The translations under genes were made by a program, and so were the position numbers. Source: Segatella cerevisiae (lineage in GTDB: Bacteria; Bacteroidota; Bacteroidia; Bacteroidales; Bacteroidaceae). Taken from it: a DNA stretch of 64,000 nucleotides. The stretch covers positions 1 through 64,000 of the forward strand of contig NZ_JAMXLY010000011.1 of assembly GCF_024054555.1 (NCBI RefSeq), given 5' to 3'. The notes beneath the pieces are model-generated. The model saw nothing but the letters and a program-made list of their open reading frames with translations, searched no databases and was not told where the DNA came from. This document shows positions 56,908 through 64,000 of the stretch, piece after piece; within the stretch, counting starts at the first letter, position 1; every line of letters starts with the position of its first letter.

Positions 56908-56938
56908 CATATTCAGGAGGGAACGCTTCAAACACTCG

Positions 56939-58165
56939 TTACTCTATCGTCACCTTGACAGGTGTCTGGATTTGTCTTTTCCAGTTTGTGAGCCATTTGA
57001 ACCAGTCCTTGCCATCCTTGAATCCAAAATCTTCCTTCTTGCTGGTACAAGCGATCTTATAATCCAGTCGGTTGCCTACAGGCCGTACGACAGTCGTATA
57101 TTCCTTCTCATCAGCAGGGCGTTCTTCCTGGACATATTTTTCAGGAATACAGATGCCTAGGCCGACTGTCTCAAGTTGATGAACGCCGTCGTCTTTCCCC
57201 GTAGGCCAATCTGTGCCATAGCAGCCGCGGAGACCTTTATGATCCCCCCAGTCTGAAGAATTCTTCACATTGATCAGACCTGTGGCAAAACACTCATCCT
57301 CAGCGTTCCTATTGAAAAGCACGTTGACATCGACATCACGGTGTCCGGCATAAATCGTATAGCGGATCGTCGCATTCACCTTCTTCTGCCCCGGTGCGGG
57401 AATCCATCCATTGTCTACCACTTCCACGATGGCCCTGAGGGGACCTTCAGAGATAACTCTCTGCTCCTGGTATCCCACATGATCGAGCAACACTTCATGA
57501 GTGCCGTCCCAACCACGCAGGGCGCCAAGGCCATAAGCATCGCCTACCCACAGATCGTCGTCCCCATATCCGGATGCCAATTGAGTGTCAGTGGGATAAA
57601 ACTGGGTATCAAAGATCTCCAATGCCTTGTGCTTCTTGCCATAGGTATCTACCGTCTGACGGTTGTCGAAATACACCCGAAGTGCAATCAGTTCACTTTC
57701 AAAACAAAGGCCATGGGAATGTACGAAATGATAGACGTCTTTTGTCTTTTTATCAAAAGCAAGCGTCCTCAAATAAATGTCCTGCTGATTCTTTCCGAGT
57801 TTTTTGTTCTTACTCGGCACGACCAGTTCGGCATAAGTGCGGGCTTTGAAGTTCTGAGGGGTACCATGGTCAAACAGACTGACCTGATAGGTTTTTGCCT
57901 CTCCCTTTTTCAAATCTGTCAGGAAACAAAGTTCATCGTAGTTGCAGTCCCGATCCAAATCATCGAGTTGGTAAGGTATGTTCTGTCCGTCACAACTGAC
58001 GACTGCAGAATCGACCTCCCCATATTGGTGCAGGTCCACGATGACAGGTTCATCCACCTTTTCCAAATCAGAAGGATTGGAAACTTTTACGGTCACTGTC
58101 TTCTGTGCCCTGACCGACAGGGTCGACAAAGCCAACAGACTCCATAGCAATAGATTTTTCTTCAT
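56939..58165 (-). CDS. DUF4861 exported protein
   Basis: A 408-residue protein with a signal peptide (NLLLWSLLALSTLSVRAQ, residues 4-21). The body is beta-rich; blocks such as GYGDDDLWVGDAYGLGALRGWDG, shortened here to GDAYGLGALRGWDG, and ATIRYTIYAGHRDVDVNV fit DUF4861, a family found in Bacteroidota polysaccharide-use settings. It probably acts in the periplasm on a carbohydrate. No SusC/SusD pair or glycoside hydrolase lies next to it in this window, so its substrate cannot be inferred. Confidence 0.75.
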   Translation of the reverse strand: MKKNLLLWSLLALSTLSVRAQKTVTVKVSNPSDLEKVDEPVIVDLHQYGEVDSAVVSCDGQNIPYQLDDLDRDCNYDELCFLTDLKKGEAKTYQVSLFDHGTPQNFKARTYAELVVPSKNKKLGKNQQDIYLRTLAFDKKTKDVYHFVHSHGLCFESELIALRVYFDNRQTVDTYGKKHKALEIFDTQFYPTDTQLASGYGDDDLWVGDAYGLGALRGWDGTHEVLLDHVGYQEQRVISEGPLRAIVEVVDNGWIPAPGQKKVNATIRYTIYAGHRDVDVNVLFNRNAEDECFATGLINVKNSSDWGDHKGLRGCYGTDWPTGKDDGVHQLETVGLGICIPEKYVQEERPADEKEYTTVVRPVGNRLDYKIACTSKKEDFGFKDGKDWFKWLTNWKRQIQTPVKVTIE

Positions 58166-58326
58166 TTTAATGAGTAGTTATGTAGTAAAATAGTTTGTAT
58201 GAACATTCACATCCTCTGAATCAGGCTCTTGGGGTTCAATTGCCCGGAAGATAATCATGGTCAGGGAGATATTCAGGTATTAGAATCATGAGTGTGTCGG
58301 TGACGGCAGACTCATGAGAAATGCGC

Positions 58327-59352
58327 TCAGTCACGATCCAACCGGTCAAAAGTCTTACGGCCCCTGAAATAATATTCCCAGATAATAGAAAAGTCCTTTC
58401 GCTCAGCGATATGAGTTTGAACCCGCGATTTCCTGATGAACTCACGGTCTGCATCAAAATCGCGTCTCCATTTCCTGAAGGCCCTGCGCGCTTGGAAAAC
58501 AGCTTTGAAATCTCCATAGTTACGATGCAGGATCAGTGTGGAGAAAGCTGCCAGATAATCCAGAAGCCAGCGCACGCGCATCACCTGACCGAGTTCTTCA
58601 TCAGGCAGATTCTTGTAAAGCATGGTCAGGTTATTGCGGAAATTCAGGAAAGTCTTCCTGGGATTTCCCTTAGGCAAGGTGCCCCCGCCGACATGGTAGA
58701 CCTCGCTCTCCGGAATACAAGCCACCTTAAGGCCCAGTTCGCGGAAGCGCCAGCATAAATCAATCTCCTCGTTATGTGCGAAAAAGCGTCCGTCAAGACC
58801 ACCTGCCCGCCAATAGTCCTCTGCCCTCACCATCAGACAGGCCCCGGTAGCCCAAAAGACCTCCATGGTATAGTCATACTGTCCGTTGTCCTCCTCCACA
58901 GTGTCGAAGATGCGTCCCCGACAGAAAGGATAGCCATATTTGTCGATAAAGCCCCCGCAGGCGCCCGCATATTCGAAAGAGTCCTTATCATATTCCGACA
59001 ACAGTTTAGGTTGACAGGCTGCAACATTCTGATGGACATCCATATATTCTACCAATGGCGTCAACCAGTGATGGGTGACTTCCACGTCTGAATTCAACAG
59101 GACATAATACTGAGCCTTGATCTGTTTCAGAGCCCGGTTATAACCTTCAGCAAATCCGTAATTCTGATCCAGCACCAATGTCTTGGCCAGAGGAAACTGC
59201 TCCTTGAGAACATTCAGGCTGTCATCGGTAGATGCATTATCCGCAACCCAGACAGAAGCATCCGTTCTCGAATACTCCAGAACTGAGGGAAGGAAATGCT
59301 TCAGCATCTTGCTCCCATTCCAATTCAGGATGACTACTGCGATTTTATCCAT
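58327..59352 (-). CDS. GT2 family glycosyltransferase
   Basis: A 341-residue protein with the GT-A start KIAVVILNWNGSKMLKHFLP, VWVADNASTDDSLNVL and the metal-binding-site strand YVLLNSDVEVTHHWL (about residues 103-117). FAHNEEIDLCWRFRELG (about 192-208) holds the catalytic ED-type acidic residues. This layout is that of rhamnosyltransferase-like GT2 enzymes of the WbbL type. The C-terminal 90 residues are basic and rich in Arg. It follows mtaB by 129 bases; the acceptor is unknown. Confidence 0.88.
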   Translation of the reverse strand: MDKIAVVILNWNGSKMLKHFLPSVLEYSRTDASVWVADNASTDDSLNVLKEQFPLAKTLVLDQNYGFAEGYNRALKQIKAQYYVLLNSDVEVTHHWLTPLVEYMDVHQNVAACQPKLLSEYDKDSFEYAGACGGFIDKYGYPFCRGRIFDTVEEDNGQYDYTMEVFWATGACLMVRAEDYWRAGGLDGRFFAHNEEIDLCWRFRELGLKVACIPESEVYHVGGGTLPKGNPRKTFLNFRNNLTMLYKNLPDEELGQVMRVRWLLDYLAAFSTLILHRNYGDFKAVFQARRAFRKWRRDFDADREFIRKSRVQTHIAERKDFSIIWEYYFRGRKTFDRLDRD

Positions 59353-59481
59353 TGCTTATGGTATCATCATTAATTCCAAACTCTCTTCTTGTCAGTCGTT
59401 CCAGCCGTTCCGCCACAAACTTAGTCATTGAAGGTGACGTCCCTAGCTTTTCGGGGTTCCGAAAAGCCTCAACGAAAGTGC

Positions 59482-60852
59482 TTATTCAGCGAAGTCCAGG
59501 ACCTCAGCCATCAAAGCACTCCTGTCGGGATTGAAATTCCCGAGTCTGACAGGTATCAATTCATTGTCATATTCCTGACGCGCCTGTTCTGCAGGTAGTT
59601 CTACCCGAATATAATTCCGCGTAAACCCATGCATCGGCTTGCCCTCACCGGATCTCTCGAACAAGACTTCCGCCGTATTTCCGATATGGGCGGCATAAAA
59701 CGCCTGCTCTTTCCGGTCGCTGAGTTCCAGCAGACGTCTCGAACGTTCTTTCTTATCGGTTTCAGAAACCTTATAGGGAATGGCCAGAGCCGAAGTCCCG
59801 GGGCGTTCACTATAGGGGAACACATGGAGTTTCGTCACGGGGAGACTCTCCAGGAAACGATAGCAATCTTCAAAGTATTCAGGTTTCTCTCCTCTGCAGC
59901 CTACCATGACATCGACCCCGATGAAAGCATCAGGGATCATCGACTTGATCAGATTGATCTTATGGGCAAAGAGGGCCCGGTCATAGCGGCGGTGCATCAG
60001 TTTCAAAACTTCATCAGAGCCACTCTGCAAAGGGATGTGGAAATGGGGCATGAAAGCCCGACTCTGAGCGCAGAAACGAATCAACTCATCAGAACACAAG
60101 TCAGGTTCCAGAGAACTGATGCGATAGCGCTTGATGCCTTCTACTCCATCGAGGGCTTTCACCAAGTCGAGAAATGATTCATGCGTTGTCTCCCCAAAGT
60201 CCCCGATGTTACAACCTGTGAGGACAATCTCCTTGCCCCCCTCGGCGGCGGCCTGCTCAGACTCATCGACCAACGAGGCTATCGTAGGATTACGGGAGAA
60301 CCCACGGGCATAGGGAATGGTACAATAGGTACAGAAATAATTGCAACCATCCTGAACCTTCAACCAGTAACGGGTTCTGTTTCCCCTGCTGCAAGAAGGT
60401 TGGAAGGTGCGGATATCTTTCGTTCTGACACGATGGAAAGCATGAAGATGCTCATTGCTGCCTTTCTCCTCATCGAGAGTATTCCGCTCCTGCCAGGCAG
60501 AGATCAGTCTATCCACCAAACTCGATTTTTCATTGGAACCCAGCACCAGGTCTACCCCTTCGATATCACTGATCTTCTGAGGTTGCAATTGGGCATAACA
60601 ACCCGTCACAACGACGAAAGCATCCGGATTCTCACGTACCATCTTGTGTATGGTCTGACGACACTTATGGTCGGCAACCTCGGTCACCGAACAAGTATTG
60701 ATCAAGCATAAATCGGCTGTCTCTCCTTCCTGAACAGGTACGACCCCGTTCTGCTGAAGCATTTTGGAAAAAGTCGATGTCTCAGAAAAGTTAAGTTTAC
60801 AACCTAAAGTATAATAAAGGGCTTTTTTGCCTCTAAGAAAACACGTATCCAT
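59482..60852 (-). CDS. mtaB: tRNA t6A37 methylthiotransferase MtaB
   Basis: A 456-residue radical SAM enzyme. The N-terminal UPF0004 domain supplies cluster cysteines C18 (GCKLN), C54 (NTC) and C85 (TGC). The radical SAM cysteines are C170, C174 and C177 (DGCNYFCTYC). A TRAM domain ends the protein (residues about 390-450). It converts t6A to ms2t6A at position 37 of ANN-decoding tRNAs. The promoter at 60860-60867 places the transcript start on or next to the ATG at 60852, so the message appears leaderless. No downstream in-frame ATG would preserve C18. Confidence 0.92.
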   Translation of the reverse strand: MDTCFLRGKKALYYTLGCKLNFSETSTFSKMLQQNGVVPVQEGETADLCLINTCSVTEVADHKCRQTIHKMVRENPDAFVVVTGCYAQLQPQKISDIEGVDLVLGSNEKSSLVDRLISAWQERNTLDEEKGSNEHLHAFHRVRTKDIRTFQPSCSRGNRTRYWLKVQDGCNYFCTYCTIPYARGFSRNPTIASLVDESEQAAAEGGKEIVLTGCNIGDFGETTHESFLDLVKALDGVEGIKRYRISSLEPDLCSDELIRFCAQSRAFMPHFHIPLQSGSDEVLKLMHRRYDRALFAHKINLIKSMIPDAFIGVDVMVGCRGEKPEYFEDCYRFLESLPVTKLHVFPYSERPGTSALAIPYKVSETDKKERSRRLLELSDRKEQAFYAAHIGNTAEVLFERSGEGKPMHGFTRNYIRVELPAEQARQEYDNELIPVRLGNFNPDRSALMAEVLDFAE

Positions 60853-60859
60853 ATCGTTG

Positions 60860-60891
60860 CAAAGATACGTTAAGTTGGCAAATTATACAAA
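60860..60891 (-). promoter_or_regulatory. Promoter of mtaB (predicted leaderless)
   Basis: Read on the minus strand: TTTG (60888-60891), 20-base spacer, TATCTTTG (60860-60867). The -7 box ends 7 bases before the A of the ATG at 60852, the usual distance to the transcript start itself. Confidence 0.8.
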
Positions 60892-60901
60892 TTTATAAAG
60901 A

Positions 60902-60933
60902 CAAAAAAACCGCTGAAGGTAAACCTTCAGCGG
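60902..60933 (-). terminator. Terminator after the small lipoprotein
   Basis: CCGCTGAAGG (60910-60919) pairs perfectly with CCTTCAGCGG (60924-60933) around TAAA. On the minus strand it is followed by seven T residues. It insulates the lipoprotein gene from mtaB. Confidence 0.9.
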
Positions 60934-60970
60934 CGTTTCTCTAAATTTTTCAGTTCGTTAAGTAATCTGA

Positions 60971-61150
60971 TTACTTAGCAGGAGCAGCTGTATCAGCAGC
61001 AGTTGTGTCAGCAGCAGCAGTAGTGTCAGCTGCAGAAGAATCAACGGCTACAGTGTCAGAATCCGTTGCAGGAGCCTTAGCTGTTTTGTTACCACAAGAT
61101 GCAAAAGAGATAGCTGCGATAGCTACGAACATTAAAAGTAATTTCTTCAT
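60971..61150 (-). CDS. Small Ala/Asp/Thr-rich lipoprotein
   Basis: A 59-residue reading frame: MKKLLLMFVAIAAISFASCG, then a low-complexity tail. Residues 1-18 are a lipoprotein signal peptide, with a lipobox-like FASC and the lipid-bearing cysteine at 19. The mature part repeats AADTT/AADTA and ends APAK; it is acidic and almost certainly unstructured. It has its own -7 box (61201-61208) and a strong terminator, so it is a real single-gene unit despite its size. Function unknown. Asp/Ala-rich mature tails like this may act as spacers at the membrane. Confidence 0.85.
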   Translation of the reverse strand: MKKLLLMFVAIAAISFASCGNKTAKAPATDSDTVAVDSSAADTTAAADTTAADTAAPAK

Positions 61151-61200
61151 TTTCTTTGCTTTTTAAATCTGTAAAACAACATTTGTTTATTAAAACGTTG

Positions 61201-61208
61201 CAAAGATA
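61201..61208 (-). promoter_or_regulatory. -7 box of the small lipoprotein gene
   Basis: TATCTTTG on the minus strand, 50 bases before the ATG at 61150; no TTTG at standard spacing. The rest of the 61209-61392 gap is AT-rich with nothing recognised. Confidence 0.55.
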
Positions 61209-61392
61209 AGTATTTTTTAAATACGACGCTCATCTTTTTAGAACTTTTTTTCACTTTCTCTGTAACTTTCTTGCAATATACTGAATATCAACGTTTTGTA
61301 AACGTGCAACAAAAGTTAAATATTCTAAATCGGTAGATAATACGGTGTTTGGGACCAAGGACGTACCACTCGCTCATCCCCTGTTAACAATC

Positions 61393-61433
61393 AAAAAGAC
61401 CCGAACTGACGTGAAATCAGTCCCGGTCTTTTC
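61393..61433 (-). terminator. Terminator after carB
   Basis: AAAAGACC...ACTGA pairs with TCAGT...GGTCTTTT around a 7-base loop with two internal mismatches, giving T residues at the 3' side on the minus strand (61393-61397). It lies about 100 bases beyond the carB stop. Confidence 0.7.
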
Positions 61434-61536
61434 TATAACGCTCCTCCGTTCTTCCTGACGAGGAGAAGAAGTCTGAATCCGGGTTCGGAAGCATCATTCT
61501 GCCCCAACGGAGACTGGAGTTTCTCAGAATCGTCTA

Positions 61537-64000
61537 TTATTTGTACTCGCTCCATGCCTTGATGTCGATGTCATCAAGTTTCACGCTGCAGAACGCGTTG
61601 ATGAAGGCAGAAGCCAACCGTGAATTTGTAATCAACGGTACATTCAAGTCAATGGAAGCTCGACGTATTGTATAGCCATTGGTCAGTTCTGTAGGCGTGA
61701 GATTCTTCGGGATATTGACCACCATGTCTATCTTCTTCTGGTGGAGCATCGTCAATGCCTGAGGCTCTTTCCCCTTCTCGGAAGGCCAGTACACCATCGT
61801 ATTCTTCACCCCGTTTTCAGACAGATACCTGCTCGTACCACCAGTGGCATAGAGTTGATAGCCATGCTCCACGAGTTGTCTGGCTGCATCGAGCATATCA
61901 GCTTTCTGCTTGGCGTCACCCGTGGACAACAATATCGTCTTCTTCGGGATACGTTGCCCTACAGAGAGCATACTCTTCAGGAGGGCGGTATTGGAATCGT
62001 CTCCCAGACAACCGACCTCACCCGTGGAACTCATATCTACTCCCAGTACAGGATCTGCCTTTTGCAGGCGGTTGAAAGAGAACTGGCTCGCCTTGATACC
62101 AATATAGTCAAGGTCAAAGAGGTTCTTGTTCGGTTTCTGAACAGGCACATCCAGCATGATCTTGGTCGCCAATTCGATGAGATTGAGTTTGAGCACTTTA
62201 CTATGGAACGGGAACGAGCGTGAAGCCCTGAGGTTACACTCGATGACCAGGATCTCATTGTCACGCGCCATATACTGGACATTGAAAGGTCCGTTGATAT
62301 GCAGTGCAGCAGCGATCTGGCGACTGACGCGCTTAATCCTCCTGACCGTTTCCACATAGAGTTTCTGAGGCGGGAAGACAATAGTGGCATCACCGGAGTG
62401 GACACCGGCAAATTCGATATGCTCACCGATGGCGTAGGCCATCACTTCACCCTTCCGGGCAACACCGTCGAAATCAATCTCCTTGGCATGCTCGATGAAT
62501 TTACTGATGACGACGGGGTGATCTTCACTGACATTCGCTGCCAATTTCAAGAAGCGTTTCAGTTCTTCCTCATTGGAGCAGACATTCATGGCCGCACCGG
62601 AGAGCACGTAGGAAGGGCGCACCAAAACAGGGAAGCCTACCTTGTCGACGAATTTGTCGACATCTTTCATATCCGTGAGCGCATTCCATTCCGGTTGCTT
62701 GATGCCGAGGTCATTCATCAAAGTCGAGAACTTGGCACGGTCTTCGGCCCTATCGATATCTTTGGCTGCCGTCCCCAATAGCGGGACATTCACGGCATCC
62801 AAGCGCATTGCCAGGTTGTTTGGGATCTGACCGCCGGTAGATATGATCACGCCGTAAGGACATTCAAGGTCGATGATATCCATCACACGCTCGAAAGTCA
62901 ATTCGTCGAAATACAACCGGTCACACATATCATAGTCTGTCGATACCGTCTCAGGATTATAATTGATCATCACGGAATGATACCCCTGTTTACGAATCGT
63001 ATTCAGTGCCTGTACGCCGCACCAGTCGAATTCCACAGAACTGCCGATACGGTAAGCGCCTGATCCGAGAACGATGATCGACCGTTTGTCATGAACCCAG
63101 GTGATGTCACTGGCCACGCCGCTATAAGTCAAATACAGATAATTGGTCTGGGCAGGATACTCGGCTGCAAGCGTATCGATCTGTTTGACGACAGGCAAGA
63201 TGCCGTAACTCTTTCTGAGGTTGCGGACGACGAGTTGAGCCTTGTTCATGGACATCTCCTCTTCCATCCCCACTGCACGGGCGATCTGGAAATCAGTGAA
63301 GCCATAGACTTTTGCGGTCCTCAGAAGGGTCTTGTCCAAAGTATTGATATTGCACTTCTTCAACTGCTCATCAATATCGATGATATGCTTGAGTTTGTAC
63401 AGGAACCATTTGTCGATCTTCGTCAACTCATGGATTTGGTCGACGGTATAGTTCTTGTGCATGGCCTTAGAGATGACAAAGATACGCTTATCTGTAGGCT
63501 CTTTCAGCGATTCATCAATATTGGGAATCACCAGTTCCTTGTTTTCTACAAATCCGTGCATGCCTTGTCCGATCATGCGAAGGCCTTTCTGCACAGCCTC
63601 CTCGAAGTTCCGGCCGATAGCCATCACTTCACCGACAGACTTCATACTCGAACCCAGTTCCCGGTCAACGCCTCTGAACTTGCTCAAATCCCAACGCGGG
63701 ATCTTGCACACGACATAATCGAGGGCAGGCTCAAAGAAGGCAGAGGTCGTCTTGGTCACCGAATTCTTCAATTCAAAGAGACCATAACCCAACCCAAGTT
63801 TGGCAGCAACAAAAGCCAGCAGATACCCTGTAGCCTTGGAGGCAAGTGCCGAAGAACGACTCAAACGAGCATTGACCTCGATGACCCTATAGTCTTCGCT
63901 ATTCGGGTCAAAAGCATACTGGACGTTACACTCTCCGATGATTCCGATATGGCGGATGATACGAATGGACAGCGCACGCAATTTATGATATTCACTGTTG
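61537..64000 (-). CDS. carB: Carbamoyl-phosphate synthase large subunit (5' end outside window)
   Basis: The frame stays open to the window edge, so about the first 250-270 residues of the roughly 1070-residue protein are missing. Visible parts: the end of the first ATP-grasp domain (GIIGECNVQYAFDPNSEDYR, VIEVNARLSRSSALASKATGY), the oligomerisation domain, the second synthetase half (VLGSGAYRIGSSVEFDWCG, MINYNPETVSTDYD, then FNVQYMARDNEILVIECNLR) and the C-terminal MGS-like allosteric domain (LYATGGTSRYLSENGV). It makes carbamoyl phosphate for pyrimidines and arginine with CarA. A start within the window would be an artefact. Confidence 0.95.
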   Translation of the reverse strand, partial: NSEYHKLRALSIRIIRHIGIIGECNVQYAFDPNSEDYRVIEVNARLSRSSALASKATGYLLAFVAAKLGLGYGLFELKNSVTKTTSAFFEPALDYVVCKIPRWDLSKFRGVDRELGSSMKSVGEVMAIGRNFEEAVQKGLRMIGQGMHGFVENKELVIPNIDESLKEPTDKRIFVISKAMHKNYTVDQIHELTKIDKWFLYKLKHIIDIDEQLKKCNINTLDKTLLRTAKVYGFTDFQIARAVGMEEEMSMNKAQLVVRNLRKSYGILPVVKQIDTLAAEYPAQTNYLYLTYSGVASDITWVHDKRSIIVLGSGAYRIGSSVEFDWCGVQALNTIRKQGYHSVMINYNPETVSTDYDMCDRLYFDELTFERVMDIIDLECPYGVIISTGGQIPNNLAMRLDAVNVPLLGTAAKDIDRAEDRAKFSTLMNDLGIKQPEWNALTDMKDVDKFVDKVGFPVLVRPSYVLSGAAMNVCSNEEELKRFLKLAANVSEDHPVVISKFIEHAKEIDFDGVARKGEVMAYAIGEHIEFAGVHSGDATIVFPPQKLYVETVRRIKRVSRQIAAALHINGPFNVQYMARDNEILVIECNLRASRSFPFHSKVLKLNLIELATKIMLDVPVQKPNKNLFDLDYIGIKASQFSFNRLQKADPVLGVDMSSTGEVGCLGDDSNTALLKSMLSVGQRIPKKTILLSTGDAKQKADMLDAARQLVEHGYQLYATGGTSRYLSENGVKNTMVYWPSEKGKEPQALTMLHQKKIDMVVNIPKNLTPTELTNGYTIRRASIDLNVPLITNSRLASAFINAFCSVKLDDIDIKAWSEYK

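Overview
The window looks like a chromosomal segment of a Bacteroidota (Bacteroidales) genome, most likely Prevotella or a close relative. Evidence: the atp operon runs atpD-atpC-(atpI-like)-atpB-atpE-atpF-atpH-atpA-atpG, with an a subunit carrying a signal peptide and a very short epsilon subunit. Families largely confined to this phylum are present (DUF5686, a Lys-type SerA). Many genes are preceded by the Bacteroidota promoter pattern TTTG-N19/20-TAnnTTTG, and most starts lack a Shine-Dalgarno sequence. No insertion sequence, phage module or CRISPR array was seen.

Layout. 1-2.5 kb: end of an unknown gene, ccsA (cytochrome c maturation), a zinc-ribbon protein and a DMT-family (EamA) transporter. 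2.6-11.2 kb: an AT-rich five-gene minus-strand operon that looks like a defence island. It holds a PLD-nuclease/SNF2-helicase, an Eco57I-type adenine methyltransferase, an unrecognised 327-residue protein translationally coupled to a four-helix membrane protein, and a DprA/SLOG-like protein. A second EamA paralogue lies on its other side. 12.5-17.9 kb: a CDF metal transporter, a YfcE-like phosphodiesterase, a GNAT protein, then a ThiD-like/AraC fusion followed by pdxS-pdxT (PLP synthesis). 18-26.5 kb: the F1Fo ATP synthase operon and pfkA. 27.2-37 kb: a glycosyltransferase, a DUF5686 outer-membrane protein and addA-addB (recombinational repair). 37.2-41.2 kb: tRNA-Ser and a serC-serA-DUF1015-yigZ operon. 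41.4-51.9 kb: a DbpA-like RNA helicase, three exported TPR proteins, gyrA and, divergently, clpC. 52-64 kb: tRNA-Thr, tRNA-Gly, a short repeat array, a TRIC-like channel, a hydroxyacid dehydrogenase, rarA, a conserved acidic-tailed protein, a DUF4861 protein, a GT2 glycosyltransferase, mtaB, a small lipoprotein and the 5'-truncated carB.

The parts most worth following up are the defence-like operon and its RexA/RexB-like tail; three contiguous perfect palindromes inside its methyltransferase gene; the ThiD-like/AraC fusion that has lost the kinase active-site motif and sits directly upstream of pdxST (a candidate vitamin B6 regulator); and DUF1015 embedded in the serine operon. Statements about families come from recognition of motifs by eye; no database search was run.
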